Of a stretch of 64,000 bases of DNA, positions 29,901 through 35,848 are shown one piece after another. The notes under the pieces are model-generated. The model worked only from the letters and a program-made list of their open reading frames with translations, made no database searches and was not told the origin of the DNA. How positions within the stretch are numbered: position 1 is the stretch's first letter; each line of letters opens with the position of its first letter. The position numbers and the translations under genes are program-made. Source of the DNA: Nocardia sp. SYP-A9097 (GTDB lineage Bacteria > Actinomycetota > Actinomycetes > Mycobacteriales > Mycobacteriaceae); the NCBI RefSeq assembly GCF_009649815.1, contig NZ_WJIC01000008.1, positions 232,324 to 296,323 of the forward strand, given 5' to 3'.

Positions 29901-31684
29901 CGATCAGCGGGCATACCGGTACCGAGGGGTACGAACGCCGCACCGGTCTTCGCCACCGCCCACAGGGCGATCATCGCCTCCACCGAGCGCGGAAGTGCCA
30001 GCAGCACAGTTGATTCGGGGCCGAGCACTGGTACATCACCAGCGGCCGTCCCAGAGGTACGCAAAAGCCTGCGCGCCAGTCGATTCGAAAGCTCATCCAG
30101 CTCGCCATAGGTGATATGCCGATACCGGCCCACCACCGCCAGCCCGGCAGACCCGGCTTCGCGCAGCCCATCGGCCAAAATTCGAGGGAGCAAACGCGAT
30201 TCGGGTGCGGGTGCACCGTGCGCTCCGCCGAGCAGCGGCTTCTCATCCGCCGTGCAGTACTCCAGCTCCGCCAGCGGTGTATCCACCTCCGCGCCCAGCA
30301 GCGATTCCAGCAGCGTCAGGAACCGGCGATGCTGCCGTTGCAGCGAATCCTCGTCGTACAGCCGGGGATTCGCCGAGAAGTCCACATGAATCGGCGCCCC
30401 CGCCCCGTGCTGATAGAAGTTGACGAACAGATCCTCGATCGGCCCGGATGTCAGTACATGCAGGCTCGACTCCACGCCCTCGAAGTCGAGCCCCGCCGGA
30501 AACAGCATGATATTGATGACCGGTCCGACGAACCCGCGCCCGAACTCCGGCTGCCCAGCACTTCCCGACCGTGCCCGCCGGCCGATCTCGGACTCCGCGT
30601 CGGACGCCTGCCCGGTGTCCACGTCGCTCCGAAGCCGCGTCCGCCCATCCGCACTCGCAGCCTCCGCTCCCCAATGCATATCCTCGGCGCGAAAACGCTG
30701 GTGCCGCAGGGCTCCCGAGGCCGCGGCGCGGATGGCATCCAGCACCTCGCCGACCCGGCCTTCGCGCGGCACGCGCACCCGCAGCGGCACCACATTCGCG
30801 ATCATGCCGCCCGAGCGGCGCAGTACCGCGGTGGTGCGGCCGGAGACCGGCAGGCTCAGCACCACATCCTCGGTCGCGGTCAGGCGCGCGTAGTACAGCG
30901 CCAGGGCCGCCATGACCACCATCGCGGAGCTGGCGTCGAAGCGGCGCGCCGCGCTCTCCAGGCGTGCGGCGGTACCCGCCTCCAGCTGTGCGCGGGCCGC
31001 ACGCCCCAGGGCGCACGCGGGCGCGGTCGCGGAGACCAGGCTGCAGCGTTCGGGCATGCCCGCGGTCACCTCGCGCCAATACCGCTGATCGGTATCGAAT
31101 CGGCTCGAATCGCGGTATGCCAGTTCGGCTTCGTGTACCTGCAGCAGTGATGCGGCGGTCCTCCCGTATGCCGGTGTACCGCGTACCGCGGCGTTGTACA
31201 GCTCCGCGACCCGGTACAGCCCGGTCATCGAGCCGAAGCCGTCGATGAGAATATGGTGCGCGCGGGTGTACCAGAGGTGATGGTCGCGGCCGACGCGGAT
31301 CACCGTGCTGATGCCCGCCTGCGCACCGAGCAGATCGATCGGCGCGACCACATCGGCCCGCATCCAATCCAGTGCCGCCGCACCGGGATCCGGTCGATCA
31401 CTGAAGTCCAGGAACCCGACCGTGGGCTCCAGATTCGGGTCGACCACCTGATACGGCTGATCCTCGATCTCCACCAATCGCAGTACGCCGGAACCGAATT
31501 CGCGGCCCGCGATAACCGCCGCCCTGCGCAGCGCCGCCAGATCCAGTCGCCCGCGCATCTCGATGTACTGTGCCTCCGACATCGGCACGCTCGGATCCAG
31601 TTGCTGCGCATACCACATGCCGAGCTGGGCCGGGGAGAGCGGGAAGACTGTGGCGGTCTGTTCCGCCGCGAGTTCGCGCGTCAT
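17948..31684 (-). CDS. Four-module non-ribosomal peptide synthetase
   Basis: A 4578-residue NRPS reading C1-A1-T1-E1-C2-A2-T2-C3-A3-T3-C4-T4-TE. Approximate positions of key motifs: C1 HHILIDG 225, A1 TSGSTGVPKG 665, T1 GGDSI 1066, E HHLACDAVSW 1265, C2 HHLILDG 1763, A2 TSGSTGTPKG 2235, T2 GGDSL 2674, C3 HHIATDG 2861, A3 TSGSTGAPKG 3338, T3 GGNSL 3711, C4 HHIAADG 3900, T4 GGNSM 4275, TE GYSAGG 4410. All C and E active-site His pairs and all T-domain serines are present. C1 resembles the EntF-type condensation domain. The last module has no A domain. Hand-aligned specificity codes are DALCSGSVA, DALIAGSVA and DALAIGDVW; none was recognised. The first residue should be D-configured. No MbtH gene is visible. 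Product unknown. Confidence 0.96.
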   Translation of the reverse strand: MTRELAAEQTATVFPLSPAQLGMWYAQQLDPSVPMSEAQYIEMRGRLDLAALRRAAVIAGREFGSGVLRLVEIEDQPYQVVDPNLEPTVGFLDFSDRPDPGAAALDWMRADVVAPIDLLGAQAGISTVIRVGRDHHLWYTRAHHILIDGFGSMTGLYRVAELYNAAVRGTPAYGRTAASLLQVHEAELAYRDSSRFDTDQRYWREVTAGMPERCSLVSATAPACALGRAARAQLEAGTAARLESAARRFDASSAMVVMAALALYYARLTATEDVVLSLPVSGRTTAVLRRSGGMIANVVPLRVRVPREGRVGEVLDAIRAAASGALRHQRFRAEDMHWGAEAASADGRTRLRSDVDTGQASDAESEIGRRARSGSAGQPEFGRGFVGPVINIMLFPAGLDFEGVESSLHVLTSGPIEDLFVNFYQHGAGAPIHVDFSANPRLYDEDSLQRQHRRFLTLLESLLGAEVDTPLAELEYCTADEKPLLGGAHGAPAPESRLLPRILADGLREAGSAGLAVVGRYRHITYGELDELSNRLARRLLRTSGTAAGDVPVLGPESTVLLALPRSVEAMIALWAVAKTGAAFVPLGTGMPADRMTRIAAECGAELGLTLSGKADLPDTVQWITLDDLLSEEGSWPESAAPLAAHELRGRPHLASPAYVVFTSGSTGVPKGAVVTHAGLASLAAAVVDSYRVTRGAHVLQCLSPSFDASVLEWLMAFATGAILIVAEADPVLGTELATLIRQYGITQVCSTPAVLSTLEPNALDGVRAVSSGGEPTPPDIVARFGIGRDLLNSYGPSESTVAVTYTKSLVPGENAGLGDPIPGAGMLVLDRWLRPVPIGVAGELYVTGPGVARGYAGRPGLTAERFVAAPGGGRMYRTGDLVRWTATSRRGAVATARDDAVADAGSIASKTNSAVVLEYVGRGDFQVKLRGMRIELGEIDAALNTHVGVEIAVTVARPTPTGGTMLAAYVVPHAGVVVTEAELLDHAVRRLPPYMVPATVTVLGALPLTANGKVDRRALPDPVVAQPLRQAEPGNDTERILCALFAEILGTREVGPQTSFFALGGDSIMAITLVSRARAAGLIFSAREVFEHRTPAALAAVVGRADDRPAQLPELPGGGNGRLPLTPVATWLLSRPGWEHFAQSMVVRLPLGIEQDALTGTVQALLDRHDMLRSRIVDTPSGAELEVQPPHLVDAAAVLARVDCSQPDSLGTASTAERAIDNATEPELEAAVARLNPRAGIMTSLTWLDAGPSESGRLLIAVHHLACDAVSWRILLPDFMSAWSQASSGTTPALQSTGTSMRTWAYALRDLAEVHGTSDWPSSEFDYWREVLTEDPLVGQRRLDPEVDTQETAGRLEVEVSEDISTALVGRIASAYRCGVEDALLAALTSALARCRGRRGQLGAAAAATVVAVERHGRDEAAVPGADLSRTVGWFTAQVPVRLGPVVSEEAVGLAPGQSGSAVVALKTVKEQLRAVPRGGFGFGLLRYLNSSTAGELAALPEPQVGFNYLGQIPDIDVAGDWLPVGMAARLGGHVDAEMPLAAVISVDAVTMESERGSRIHTVWQFASGAVDRAEVAELAREWVSAVQEIAELVRAPSAGGVTPSDLALLSATQDEIDSWERDYGRIDDVLPLTPLQRGLLFQAQLAEGGSDGYSVQAVIDVEADLELDRLSAAARALVRRHEVLRAGFVQSGDRAVQVISAEVPVPCTYLEGFDATEAELDEMAARELRAPFDVRRPPLIRFLCIAVGERKFRIVITNHHLILDGWSMPLLFAELVGLYETRGDDAGFAQPVPFARYLEWLAARDSEAARTAWARSLAGLAGPTLVAPAAPRADAATAPVAHEVPLASDAAERLRALAADCQVTVNTIVQVAWALLLGERTDSADIVFGATVSGRPPELPGAERMVGMLVNTVPVRIALDPAESVADLLSRVQREQAALAEQQFLGLDEIHAHTGLGPLFDTATVFESYPVDADSLTAATRQAQLAVTGIRAHDGTHYPLSLATYANTGLRLELTRSPLYFDAAQADSIADGLAHLLHALAEDPRRRVSTMRTSDPVDTPAVRIGVPARTVRLLPELLTAAGLPDAVAVADPLGDPSGQLTYAELDRQSNRLARNLIADGAGPERTVLVALPRSLRSMVAIWAIAKTGAAFVPVDISQPATRTSTIAVECAAVLGITDAGLIGDLPGGISWIRLDTPETIARIDESSADPITDADRLAPLRPEHAAYVIFTSGSTGTPKGVVVTHTGLANLTAATAQRCLIDDDTRLLHCLNPAFDAAILVWLSTFAAGGTLVLAPPEADAGAELAAALTAGATTHLICTPTVLATLDAADLRSVRAIATGGEPCPPALVTRMTMVQLREGTVDSDVRSVTVEAGPANSARILVNSYGPAETTVATAYGEPMTVENAAILGSPVPGATLLVLDGWLRPVPVGAIGELYVRGPGLARGYAGRAGLSASRFVADAYAAGQRMYRTGDLMRCTAAGFEFVGRTDHQVKVRGIRVEPGEVDAVLVTHPRVESAITVGRRSATGATTLCSYVTLTTTTPEPVAAPAPIPGSTATPATTASESASARVSVVTLAPASALPPPSGAELIAWAGARLPRYLMPSSIQVLEELPRTLTGKIDLRSLPEPVVAQAEYVEPVGIEVLIASAFSEVLEQERVGARDDFFALGGDSLIATRVSTRLTAELGATVPVRLLFEAPVVADLARRLSDAEQDGSGVELVRGPRPDPVPLSPAQQRMWFVNRFDPASPAYNVPVALRLSGHLDSKALRMALRDVIERHETLRTVYPDIDGVGGQQILSANEVPLDLEPVPVTAEDLPDAVIATVTKGFDVTAGVPLRLRLFRLAPDEHVIVLVAHHIATDGFSMAPLTRDVAAAYATRAAGQRPAWEELPVQYADYALWQLARLGSERDSESLLTRQVEYWSRTLDGLPDHLELPADRPRPARASYRAGECVARLNGSLTAAIEQYARTHRATPFMVVHAALAVLLARLSGGPDVVVGTPVAGRGHRDLDDLVGMLVNTLVLRTGVRAGDTFGELLERVRDTDLAAFEHADVPFERLVEVLAPARSEARHPLVQVMLVFQNLTIPELGLPELTVAPIELPQTNSRFDLSLTVVADAEGTQLRCGYATDLFDESTVSAFADRLVRLLDAVTAEQAVPVGDIDLLTPAEEEQLYSEAVPTAAPRTLAELMADAVAANPEGVAVVCGDRRLTYREIDDRAQRLAGQLARAGAGPETLVAVGIPRSIESVLAVWAITRTGAAFVPIDPAYPPERIARIVEVSGVPLGLTVAAQRDRLPDAVDWWCLDDPEVTAAQADPPIARQARPGNPAYVIFTSGSTGAPKGVVVTHTGLANLAVAQRDRDGLTADSRVLHVASPSFDASVLELTMALSAAGTLVVAPPTVFAGPDLAELLSRERVSHIAITPSALATVDPAGLDELCMIITGGEPCPPELVATWAAPNRLHFNDYGPTETTVWATGSAPLHPGNPITIGAAAPGVRALILDDRLRPVPEGVVGELYLAGTPLARGYFARVDLTASRFIADLFVPGERMYRTGDLVRRRIGNLEYLGRTDTQVKLRGLRIELGDVEAALTADPSVARAVALVRDDVRGGMLVAYVIPEDGAEIDTADLKRQAAQRLPSYMVPTAIVPLQDLPRTPNCKLDRDALPAPRLIPDAQEPPVGPQEEAVAAVFAEVLGIDQVWRDDDFFALGGNSLIATRVAARLSSALGIAIPVRSVFDAPTVAELAELIASGADADRPRPGPRPRPERTPLSAAQQRMWFLNRYDPGSPVYNIPGAFEIEGALDITALRAAIDDVVARHEVLRTIYPAGPDGLPYQQILPPTPGGTPLTEIATNAGEVTQRLISQLSRGFDITQEPPLRICVLHTAPQHAVLAMAVHHIAADGWSMAPLARDVLCAYLSRIAGAPPDWAPLPLQYADYALWQRELLGSDADPESLAHRQLDFWRSALAGIPEVHGIPTDRPRPEMPSGMGDRIEFTVPTRVHDSLQMLARAQGASPFMVVHAALSVLLARLSGETDIALGSVVAGRGDGELDDLVGMFVNTVVLRSHLDPAAGFAATLAATRRADLAVYGNMDLPFERLVEALASVRSTAHHPLFQVLLAFQNVQIPRTTLPGLEVRPIEAPAPGSKFELEWMLAEQFGEAGEPNGITGSLTFATDLFDRATAQSLADRFVALLTALTATPDAPIGDLAVAGGLPALTMRIQDEDTPAVRIHPEPQRRPYRAPRTDAERALTESFTAVLAAERIGVDDNFFEVGGNSMAAVQLVTLVRERTGIPMPLQWMFLDPTPAALARRLTDAAEQPEVEPSLRVLLPMRPAGEGPALFCIHPAVGLAWCYGGLVQYVDRDHPVYGLQSPGVVDGGTADRTIGDLAVRYVEEMRRVQPEGPYHLLGYSAGGPIAHAIAVELRHRGAEVGSLVMMDARAEVRITADADLPPLAMLLAEFGGIDVPAGLEGVTPAQAADLLAASGISFTATEIEHFYSDLQHLLRQISDHYPEVFDGDLLFVSAAGNPDPIANVATWRPYIAGHITDHPVAFTHNQLVTAAALAEIGPLVNAYLDRD

Positions 31685-31690
31685 AACGCC

Positions 31691-32404
31691 TCATCGAGTG
31701 CTGGTCGAAACCGATTCGTCTTCCTGCTGTTCCCGATACGCCGGAACCCAGGAGTCGGGGCGAGCCGTCAGGCGCCCCGCCATGACCGCTCGCACATGTG
31801 CGGGTAGCCCAGGTGCGAACTTGCGCACATACGCGTTCATCCATTCCGGCTTTTCCAGCAGGAAAGGGAAATCGGTCGTCATCATGGAGCGCACCACAAG
31901 CATGGGCATCGGCGCGTCCAATGGCCGGAAGTCTTTGTTCCACAATCCTGGTTGATCGCATCCCGGATAGAATTGTCCGAGCATCGCACCGCGTTCCACG
32001 AATTTGTTCTTGAATTCCTTATGAATCTCGTCGATCAATGAATAGTCGGCGAGATTCGGGAACACCGTGATCAATCCGCGCAACACCGATGTCGAACTCC
32101 CATTGTGGGTCGGCAATGCGGGATAGACCTCGAGCGCGTCCTCGATGATGGCCCGCACCCACATGGCCCGCGGCTCCGCGGCCGGCACCTGGGCCAGCCA
32201 CAACAGGTCCCGTCGCATGGACGGCCGTACGTATGGGCACACCGGTCCATCGCGTCCCAGTTCGTCACTGGGTTGGGTCAGAAAGGATTCGGCCCATGAT
32301 CGAAATGCCGCCACCGTGGAACGCGCGGCAGGACAAGTCGATCCAGCGTCTCCCAATGAGACCCATTGCAGCCCCGAGCGGGGGCCGATAACACGCTCGC
32401 TCAT
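31691..32404 (-). CDS. Uncharacterised protein coupled to the NRPS (DUF6875-like)
   Basis: A 237-residue soluble protein with no signal peptide or membrane helix. Distinct motifs are LGRDGPVCPYVRPS near residue 49, FPNL near residue 115, and LGQFYPGCDQPGLWN near residue 142, followed by PMPMLVVRSM. From memory these match the uncharacterised family annotated as DUF6875, with moderate certainty. The ATG at 32404 has GAGGTGAG just upstream. The NRPS starts 6 bp after its stop, and the NRPS ribosome-binding site lies at its 3' end, so the two are almost certainly co-translated. A role in substrate supply, carrier loading or tailoring is plausible but unproven. It could also be unrelated to the peptide. 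Confidence 0.75.
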   Translation of the reverse strand: MSERVIGPRSGLQWVSLGDAGSTCPAARSTVAAFRSWAESFLTQPSDELGRDGPVCPYVRPSMRRDLLWLAQVPAAEPRAMWVRAIIEDALEVYPALPTHNGSSTSVLRGLITVFPNLADYSLIDEIHKEFKNKFVERGAMLGQFYPGCDQPGLWNKDFRPLDAPMPMLVVRSMMTTDFPFLLEKPEWMNAYVRKFAPGLPAHVRAVMAGRLTARPDSWVPAYREQQEDESVSTSTR

Positions 32405-32545
32405 GACTCACCTCGGCAGATCGAGCTTCAGCGGCAGGCGCCGTTGCCCTACACCTATAAATAGTGCGCCGGTCATAGGCCGTTAACACGAGTGGTCACA
32501 TACCCAATTACCCAACAGTGCCCCGAATTGTAGGGTCAACTGAAT
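32405..32545 (-). promoter_or_regulatory. Upstream region of the NRPS operon, with an imperfect palindrome
   Basis: The promoter of the two-gene NRPS operon must lie here, because the glyS terminator closes the upstream side. CACCTATAAATAGTG (plus strand, about 32448-32462) is an imperfect dyad. A possible -35 (TTGACC) on the minus strand lies near 32540. No IdeR-type iron box is visible. Confidence 0.35.
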
Positions 32546-32551
32546 AAAGAA

Positions 32552-32578
32552 AAGACCGGTCAGGCATTGACCGGTCTT
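32552..32578 (-). terminator. Rho-independent terminator of glyS
   Basis: On the minus strand an 11-bp perfect stem (AAGACCGGTCA with TGACCGGTCTT) is followed by TTCTTTATT. It lies 17 bases after the glyS stop and separates it from the NRPS operon. Confidence 0.92.
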
Positions 32579-32594
32579 CTCAGGGGGTATGGAA

Positions 32595-34001
32595 TCAGGC
32601 GCCGATGAGGCGCGCGGCCAAGTAGCCCTCCACTTGATCAAGCGCAATCCGCTCCTGCGCCATGGTGTCTCGCTCGCGCACGGTGACCGCGTGATCCTCG
32701 AGCGTGTCGAAGTCGACCGTGATGCAGAACGGGGTGCCGATCTCGTCCTGACGGCGGTATCGACGGCCGATGGCCCCCGCATCATCGAACTCGACATTCC
32801 AGTTCCGGCGCAGCTGCGCGGCCAGATCCTTCGCCTTGGGCGAGAGATCAGCGTTGCGCGAGAGCGGCAGCACCGCGGCCTTGACCGGCGCGAGGCGACG
32901 ATCCAGGCGCAGCGTGGTGCGATCCTCCAAACCGCCCTTGGCGGTCGGAACCTGCTCCACGTGGTACGCGTCGACCAGGAAGGCCATGAGCGAACGGGTC
33001 AGACCGGCCGCCGGTTCGATCACGAACGGGGTGTAGCGCTCACCGCTGGTCTGATCGAAGTAGCTCAGATCCTGCCCCGAATGCTCGGAGTGGGTCTTCA
33101 GGTCGAAGTCGGTGCGGTTGGCGACGCCCTCGAGCTCGCCCCACTCGCTGCCCTGGAAGCGGAAGCGGTACTCGATATCCACTGTGCGGGTGGAGTAGTG
33201 CGAGAGCTTCTCCTTCGGGTGCTCGTACAGGCGCAGGTTCTCCGGATCGATACCCAGATCCGTGTACCAGGCCAGACGAGTGTCGATCCAGTACTGATGC
33301 CACTGCTCGTCCTCGCCCGGCTTGACGAAGAACTCCATCTCCATCTGCTCGAACTCACGAGTACGGAAGATGAAGTTGCCGGGGCTGATCTCATTGCGGA
33401 AGCTCTTGCCCATCTGGGCAATACCGAACGGCGGCTTCTTACGCGCGGTGGTCTCGACGTTCTTGTAGTTCACGAAGATGCCCTGCGCGGTCTCCGGACG
33501 CAGGTAGTGCATGCCGTCTTCGGACTCGACCGGGCCCAGGTAGGTCTTGAGCATCATGTTGAAGTCACGCGGCTCGGTCCACTTGCCGGTGGTGCCGCAA
33601 TCCGGGCACACGATGAGCTCCATGGACACGCTGTCCGGGTCATCGATCTTGTGCTTCTCGGCGTACGCCTCCTGCAGGTGATCCTGCCGGTGCCGCTTAT
33701 GGCAGTTCAGGCACTCCACCAGCGGATCGTTGAACACCGCGACGTGACCCGAGGCCACCCACACCTGACGCGGGAGAATGATCGACGAATCGAGGCCGAC
33801 CACATCCTCACGGCTGGTGACCATCGAACGCCACCACTGCCGCTTGATGTTCTCCTTGAGCTCGACTCCCAGCGGACCGTAATCCCACGCCGACTTGGTG
33901 CCGCCGTAAATCTCACCGCTCGGGTACACCAGACCCCGACGCTTGGCGAGGTTGGCGACGGTGTCCACCTTCGACTTGGGTGCCACTGAGGAAATCTCCA
34001 T
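32595..34001 (-). CDS. glyS: Glycyl-tRNA synthetase
   Basis: A 468-residue class II aminoacyl-tRNA synthetase charging tRNA-Gly in the cytoplasm. It is the single-chain dimeric type. Visible landmarks are GLVYPSGEIYGG near residue 24, a Cys pair in CLNC and another in CPDCG (zinc-ribbon insertion), the class II segment SFRNEISP with FRTREFEQMEMEFF near residue 200, and a C-terminal anticodon-binding domain near residues 370-468. Length is normal. In M. tuberculosis, glyS likewise lies beside the smtB-zur pair, although here a membrane protein gene intervenes. Confidence 0.97.
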   Translation of the reverse strand: MEISSVAPKSKVDTVANLAKRRGLVYPSGEIYGGTKSAWDYGPLGVELKENIKRQWWRSMVTSREDVVGLDSSIILPRQVWVASGHVAVFNDPLVECLNCHKRHRQDHLQEAYAEKHKIDDPDSVSMELIVCPDCGTTGKWTEPRDFNMMLKTYLGPVESEDGMHYLRPETAQGIFVNYKNVETTARKKPPFGIAQMGKSFRNEISPGNFIFRTREFEQMEMEFFVKPGEDEQWHQYWIDTRLAWYTDLGIDPENLRLYEHPKEKLSHYSTRTVDIEYRFRFQGSEWGELEGVANRTDFDLKTHSEHSGQDLSYFDQTSGERYTPFVIEPAAGLTRSLMAFLVDAYHVEQVPTAKGGLEDRTTLRLDRRLAPVKAAVLPLSRNADLSPKAKDLAAQLRRNWNVEFDDAGAIGRRYRRQDEIGTPFCITVDFDTLEDHAVTVRERDTMAQERIALDQVEGYLAARLIGA

Positions 34002-34219
34002 CCGGTCCGGAAAACTACAAGGGACGTCCTCCAGCGTATCGGTACCGGGCTAGCCAATTTTCGCCGGGAGCGAGCAGCGCGGCGGAGCCGGTCGCGCCGG
34101 AGTCGATGCCCCCAATATTCCGGGATGCGGCCGGGCCGTCACCGCGAGATAGTTGACAATGCGACTGGTCGGCCGCCCAGGGGGCGCGGTCGCGGTGGAC
34201 AACTGAAAGGGCCGGGGCG

Positions 34220-35200
34220 ATGTGGAACCATCCTCGCGAAGACGATGAGTACCGGCCATGGGATGAACCGGCCACACCCGTCACCCCGCCGGCCGCATCA
34301 CCCCCGGGGACACCGCCCGCGAATCCCGGACGAACCGGATCTCAGTGGCGCAACAGACTCGGTGCTATTGCCATCCTGCTGGCGACAGCGGCAGTGATCG
34401 CGTTCAAGCTCTTCCTGCCTTCCCTGCTGCCACATCATGATTCGCCCAAGGTGACGTTCCCGGGTACACCGACCGGACTGCCGAAGGGATTCGCGCCGGT
34501 CGATCCGGAGCATCCTTTCCGCGGCACCCCCGCCAACCTGTGGCCCCAGGGCGCGGACGGGGTGCAACTGCCCGCCGCCGAGGCGGTCGGACGCTACTCG
34601 GCCGACCAGGTCGCCGCAGCCGAGGCCCGCGCCAAACAGCTGATCACAGTGGCCAGACTCGACCAGCACGTGCTGGAAACCGGAGATCCGGAACCGGTGC
34701 TGGCACTACTCTCACAGGGCACGGTCGACACCATCCGACCGCAACTCACACCGGGCAATGCGAGCCGAACCCCATGGCTGACAACCAAACTCGCGGCCGG
34801 AAACAAGCTGCTGCCCACGCCGCCACGCGTTGACGGCAGTATGTCGGCGGAGCTCGATGACAAGGGCGCGCTCTCCATCAAGACGAATTACATTGTCGCG
34901 TATGCCTTCCAGGCCCCCGACCAGACCGCGATCACGGATCCGATGGACATCATCGTCCTGGTGCGCGAGCAGGTCGAGTACATCTGGATCGACGACCCCC
35001 GTTACGACCAGCCCTCCCAAGGCATGCACTTCGGCAAGATCCAGGGCCACACCTACAACGCCGACTGCGACTGGTTCAACAAGGGCTATCTCGCCGCCAC
35101 CTACGGCCGAACCACCAGCCACGGCGGTGCCACCCAACCCCGCTCACCCAGCCAATACTTCGACCCCACCATCCCCCTCCCCACCGAATCCAACTGCTGA
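34220..35200 (+). CDS. Single-pass membrane protein of unknown function
   Basis: A 326-residue protein with a Pro-rich cytoplasmic N-terminus and one membrane helix (LGAIAILLATAAVIAFKLFL, residues about 48-67). The external domain of about 250 residues ends in a Pro/Ser-rich tail with a terminal Cys. It contains YNADCDWFNKGY and few recognisable motifs; no family was identified. GGGCCGGGG lies upstream of the ATG at 34220. It is divergent from glyS and points toward the smtB-zur operon, with 250 bp and a separate promoter between them. It is probably a genus-restricted envelope protein. Confidence 0.7.
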   Translation: MWNHPREDDEYRPWDEPATPVTPPAASPPGTPPANPGRTGSQWRNRLGAIAILLATAAVIAFKLFLPSLLPHHDSPKVTFPGTPTGLPKGFAPVDPEHPFRGTPANLWPQGADGVQLPAAEAVGRYSADQVAAAEARAKQLITVARLDQHVLETGDPEPVLALLSQGTVDTIRPQLTPGNASRTPWLTTKLAAGNKLLPTPPRVDGSMSAELDDKGALSIKTNYIVAYAFQAPDQTAITDPMDIIVLVREQVEYIWIDDPRYDQPSQGMHFGKIQGHTYNADCDWFNKGYLAATYGRTTSHGGATQPRSPSQYFDPTIPLPTESNC

Positions 35201-35391
35201 CCCCACCAACTCTGCACAGCACTACCCGGCGACTTTGCACAGCACCCACCCGCCGACTTTGTCTAGCCCCCACCTCGCCACTACCTCGCGACCGTATCCA
35301 CACCTGCGCGAGAACCCGAGTCACGACCTCCCCTCGGTTCGCGCTCCGCTACGTCAGTAGCGAGGCGCGAGAACTCCGCAGAGTGTCGGGT
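35201..35391. repeat. Imperfect tandem repeats between the membrane protein gene and smtB
   Basis: Three imperfect copies of an approximately 24-bp unit lie between about 35207 and 35275. They start with the near-identical strings CAACTCTGCACAGCA, CGACTTTGCACAGCA and CGACTTTGTCTAGC, each followed by a C-rich stretch. No coding signal is seen. Confidence 0.45.
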
Positions 35392-35420
35392 TTGACATGC
35401 ATATGCTTGCATATAAGAAT
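35392..35420 (+). promoter_or_regulatory. smtB promoter with overlapping SmtB/ArsR operator
   Basis: A perfect -35 hexamer TTGACA (35392-35397) is followed by the dyad ATATGC-TT-GCATAT (35401-35414) lying in the spacer, and by an AT-rich -10 region (TAAGAAT, 35414-35420). A palindrome of this kind in a metalloregulator's own promoter fits autorepression by the ArsR-family protein encoded directly downstream. Confidence 0.75.
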
Positions 35421-35450
35421 GGCATCGGTTTCCAATAAGGAGTTGGTTCG

Positions 35451-35846
35451 ATGACCACGGACAGTGGCGCCCCGCTGCGGCGCTCCCGCGTTGCGACCGA
35501 GGCCCCGACCGCGATCCCGCACGATCCGTACCCGTACCGGTCACCACTGCCGCCCGCGGTACCGTCCCGCACCATTCTGGACTCGGCCGGCGAGCTACTG
35601 CGCGCCCTCGCCGCACCGGTACGCATCGCCATTGTGCTGCAACTACGCGAATCACCGCGCTGTGTGCACGAACTGGTCGACACCCTTGGTGTCACCCAGC
35701 CACTGATCAGCCAGCACCTGCGCATCCTGAAATCCGCGGGCGTGGTGCGCGGGGAGCGCACCGGACGCGAAGTGATCTACGAATTGGTCGACGAGCACCT
35801 GGCGCACATAGTCATCGATGCCGTCGCGCACGCCGAGGAGGGGTGA
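35451..35846 (+). CDS. smtB: ArsR-family zinc-responsive repressor (SmtB-like)
   Basis: A 131-residue winged-helix regulator. The DNA-binding region reads LRALAAPVRIAIVLQL, CVHELVDTLGVTQPLISQHLRILKSAGVV and REVIYELVDEH. The C-terminal helix DEHLAHIVIDAVAHAEE carries Asp and His residues placed like the alpha-5 zinc site of SmtB/CzrA. The ATG at 35451 follows AAGGAG. It should repress its own operon when zinc is low and be released by zinc. Its gene overlaps or abuts zur, as in M. tuberculosis (Rv2358-Rv2359), giving a paired zinc-homeostasis switch. Confidence 0.9.
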   Translation: MTTDSGAPLRRSRVATEAPTAIPHDPYPYRSPLPPAVPSRTILDSAGELLRALAAPVRIAIVLQLRESPRCVHELVDTLGVTQPLISQHLRILKSAGVVRGERTGREVIYELVDEHLAHIVIDAVAHAEEG

Positions 35847-35848
35847 TC

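Noticed and set aside
17948..31684. Catechol-type siderophore synthetase, suggested by the EntF-like first condensation domain
   Set aside because: No iron box upstream, no salicylate or dihydroxybenzoate genes nearby, and EntF-type C domains occur in other actinobacterial synthetases.
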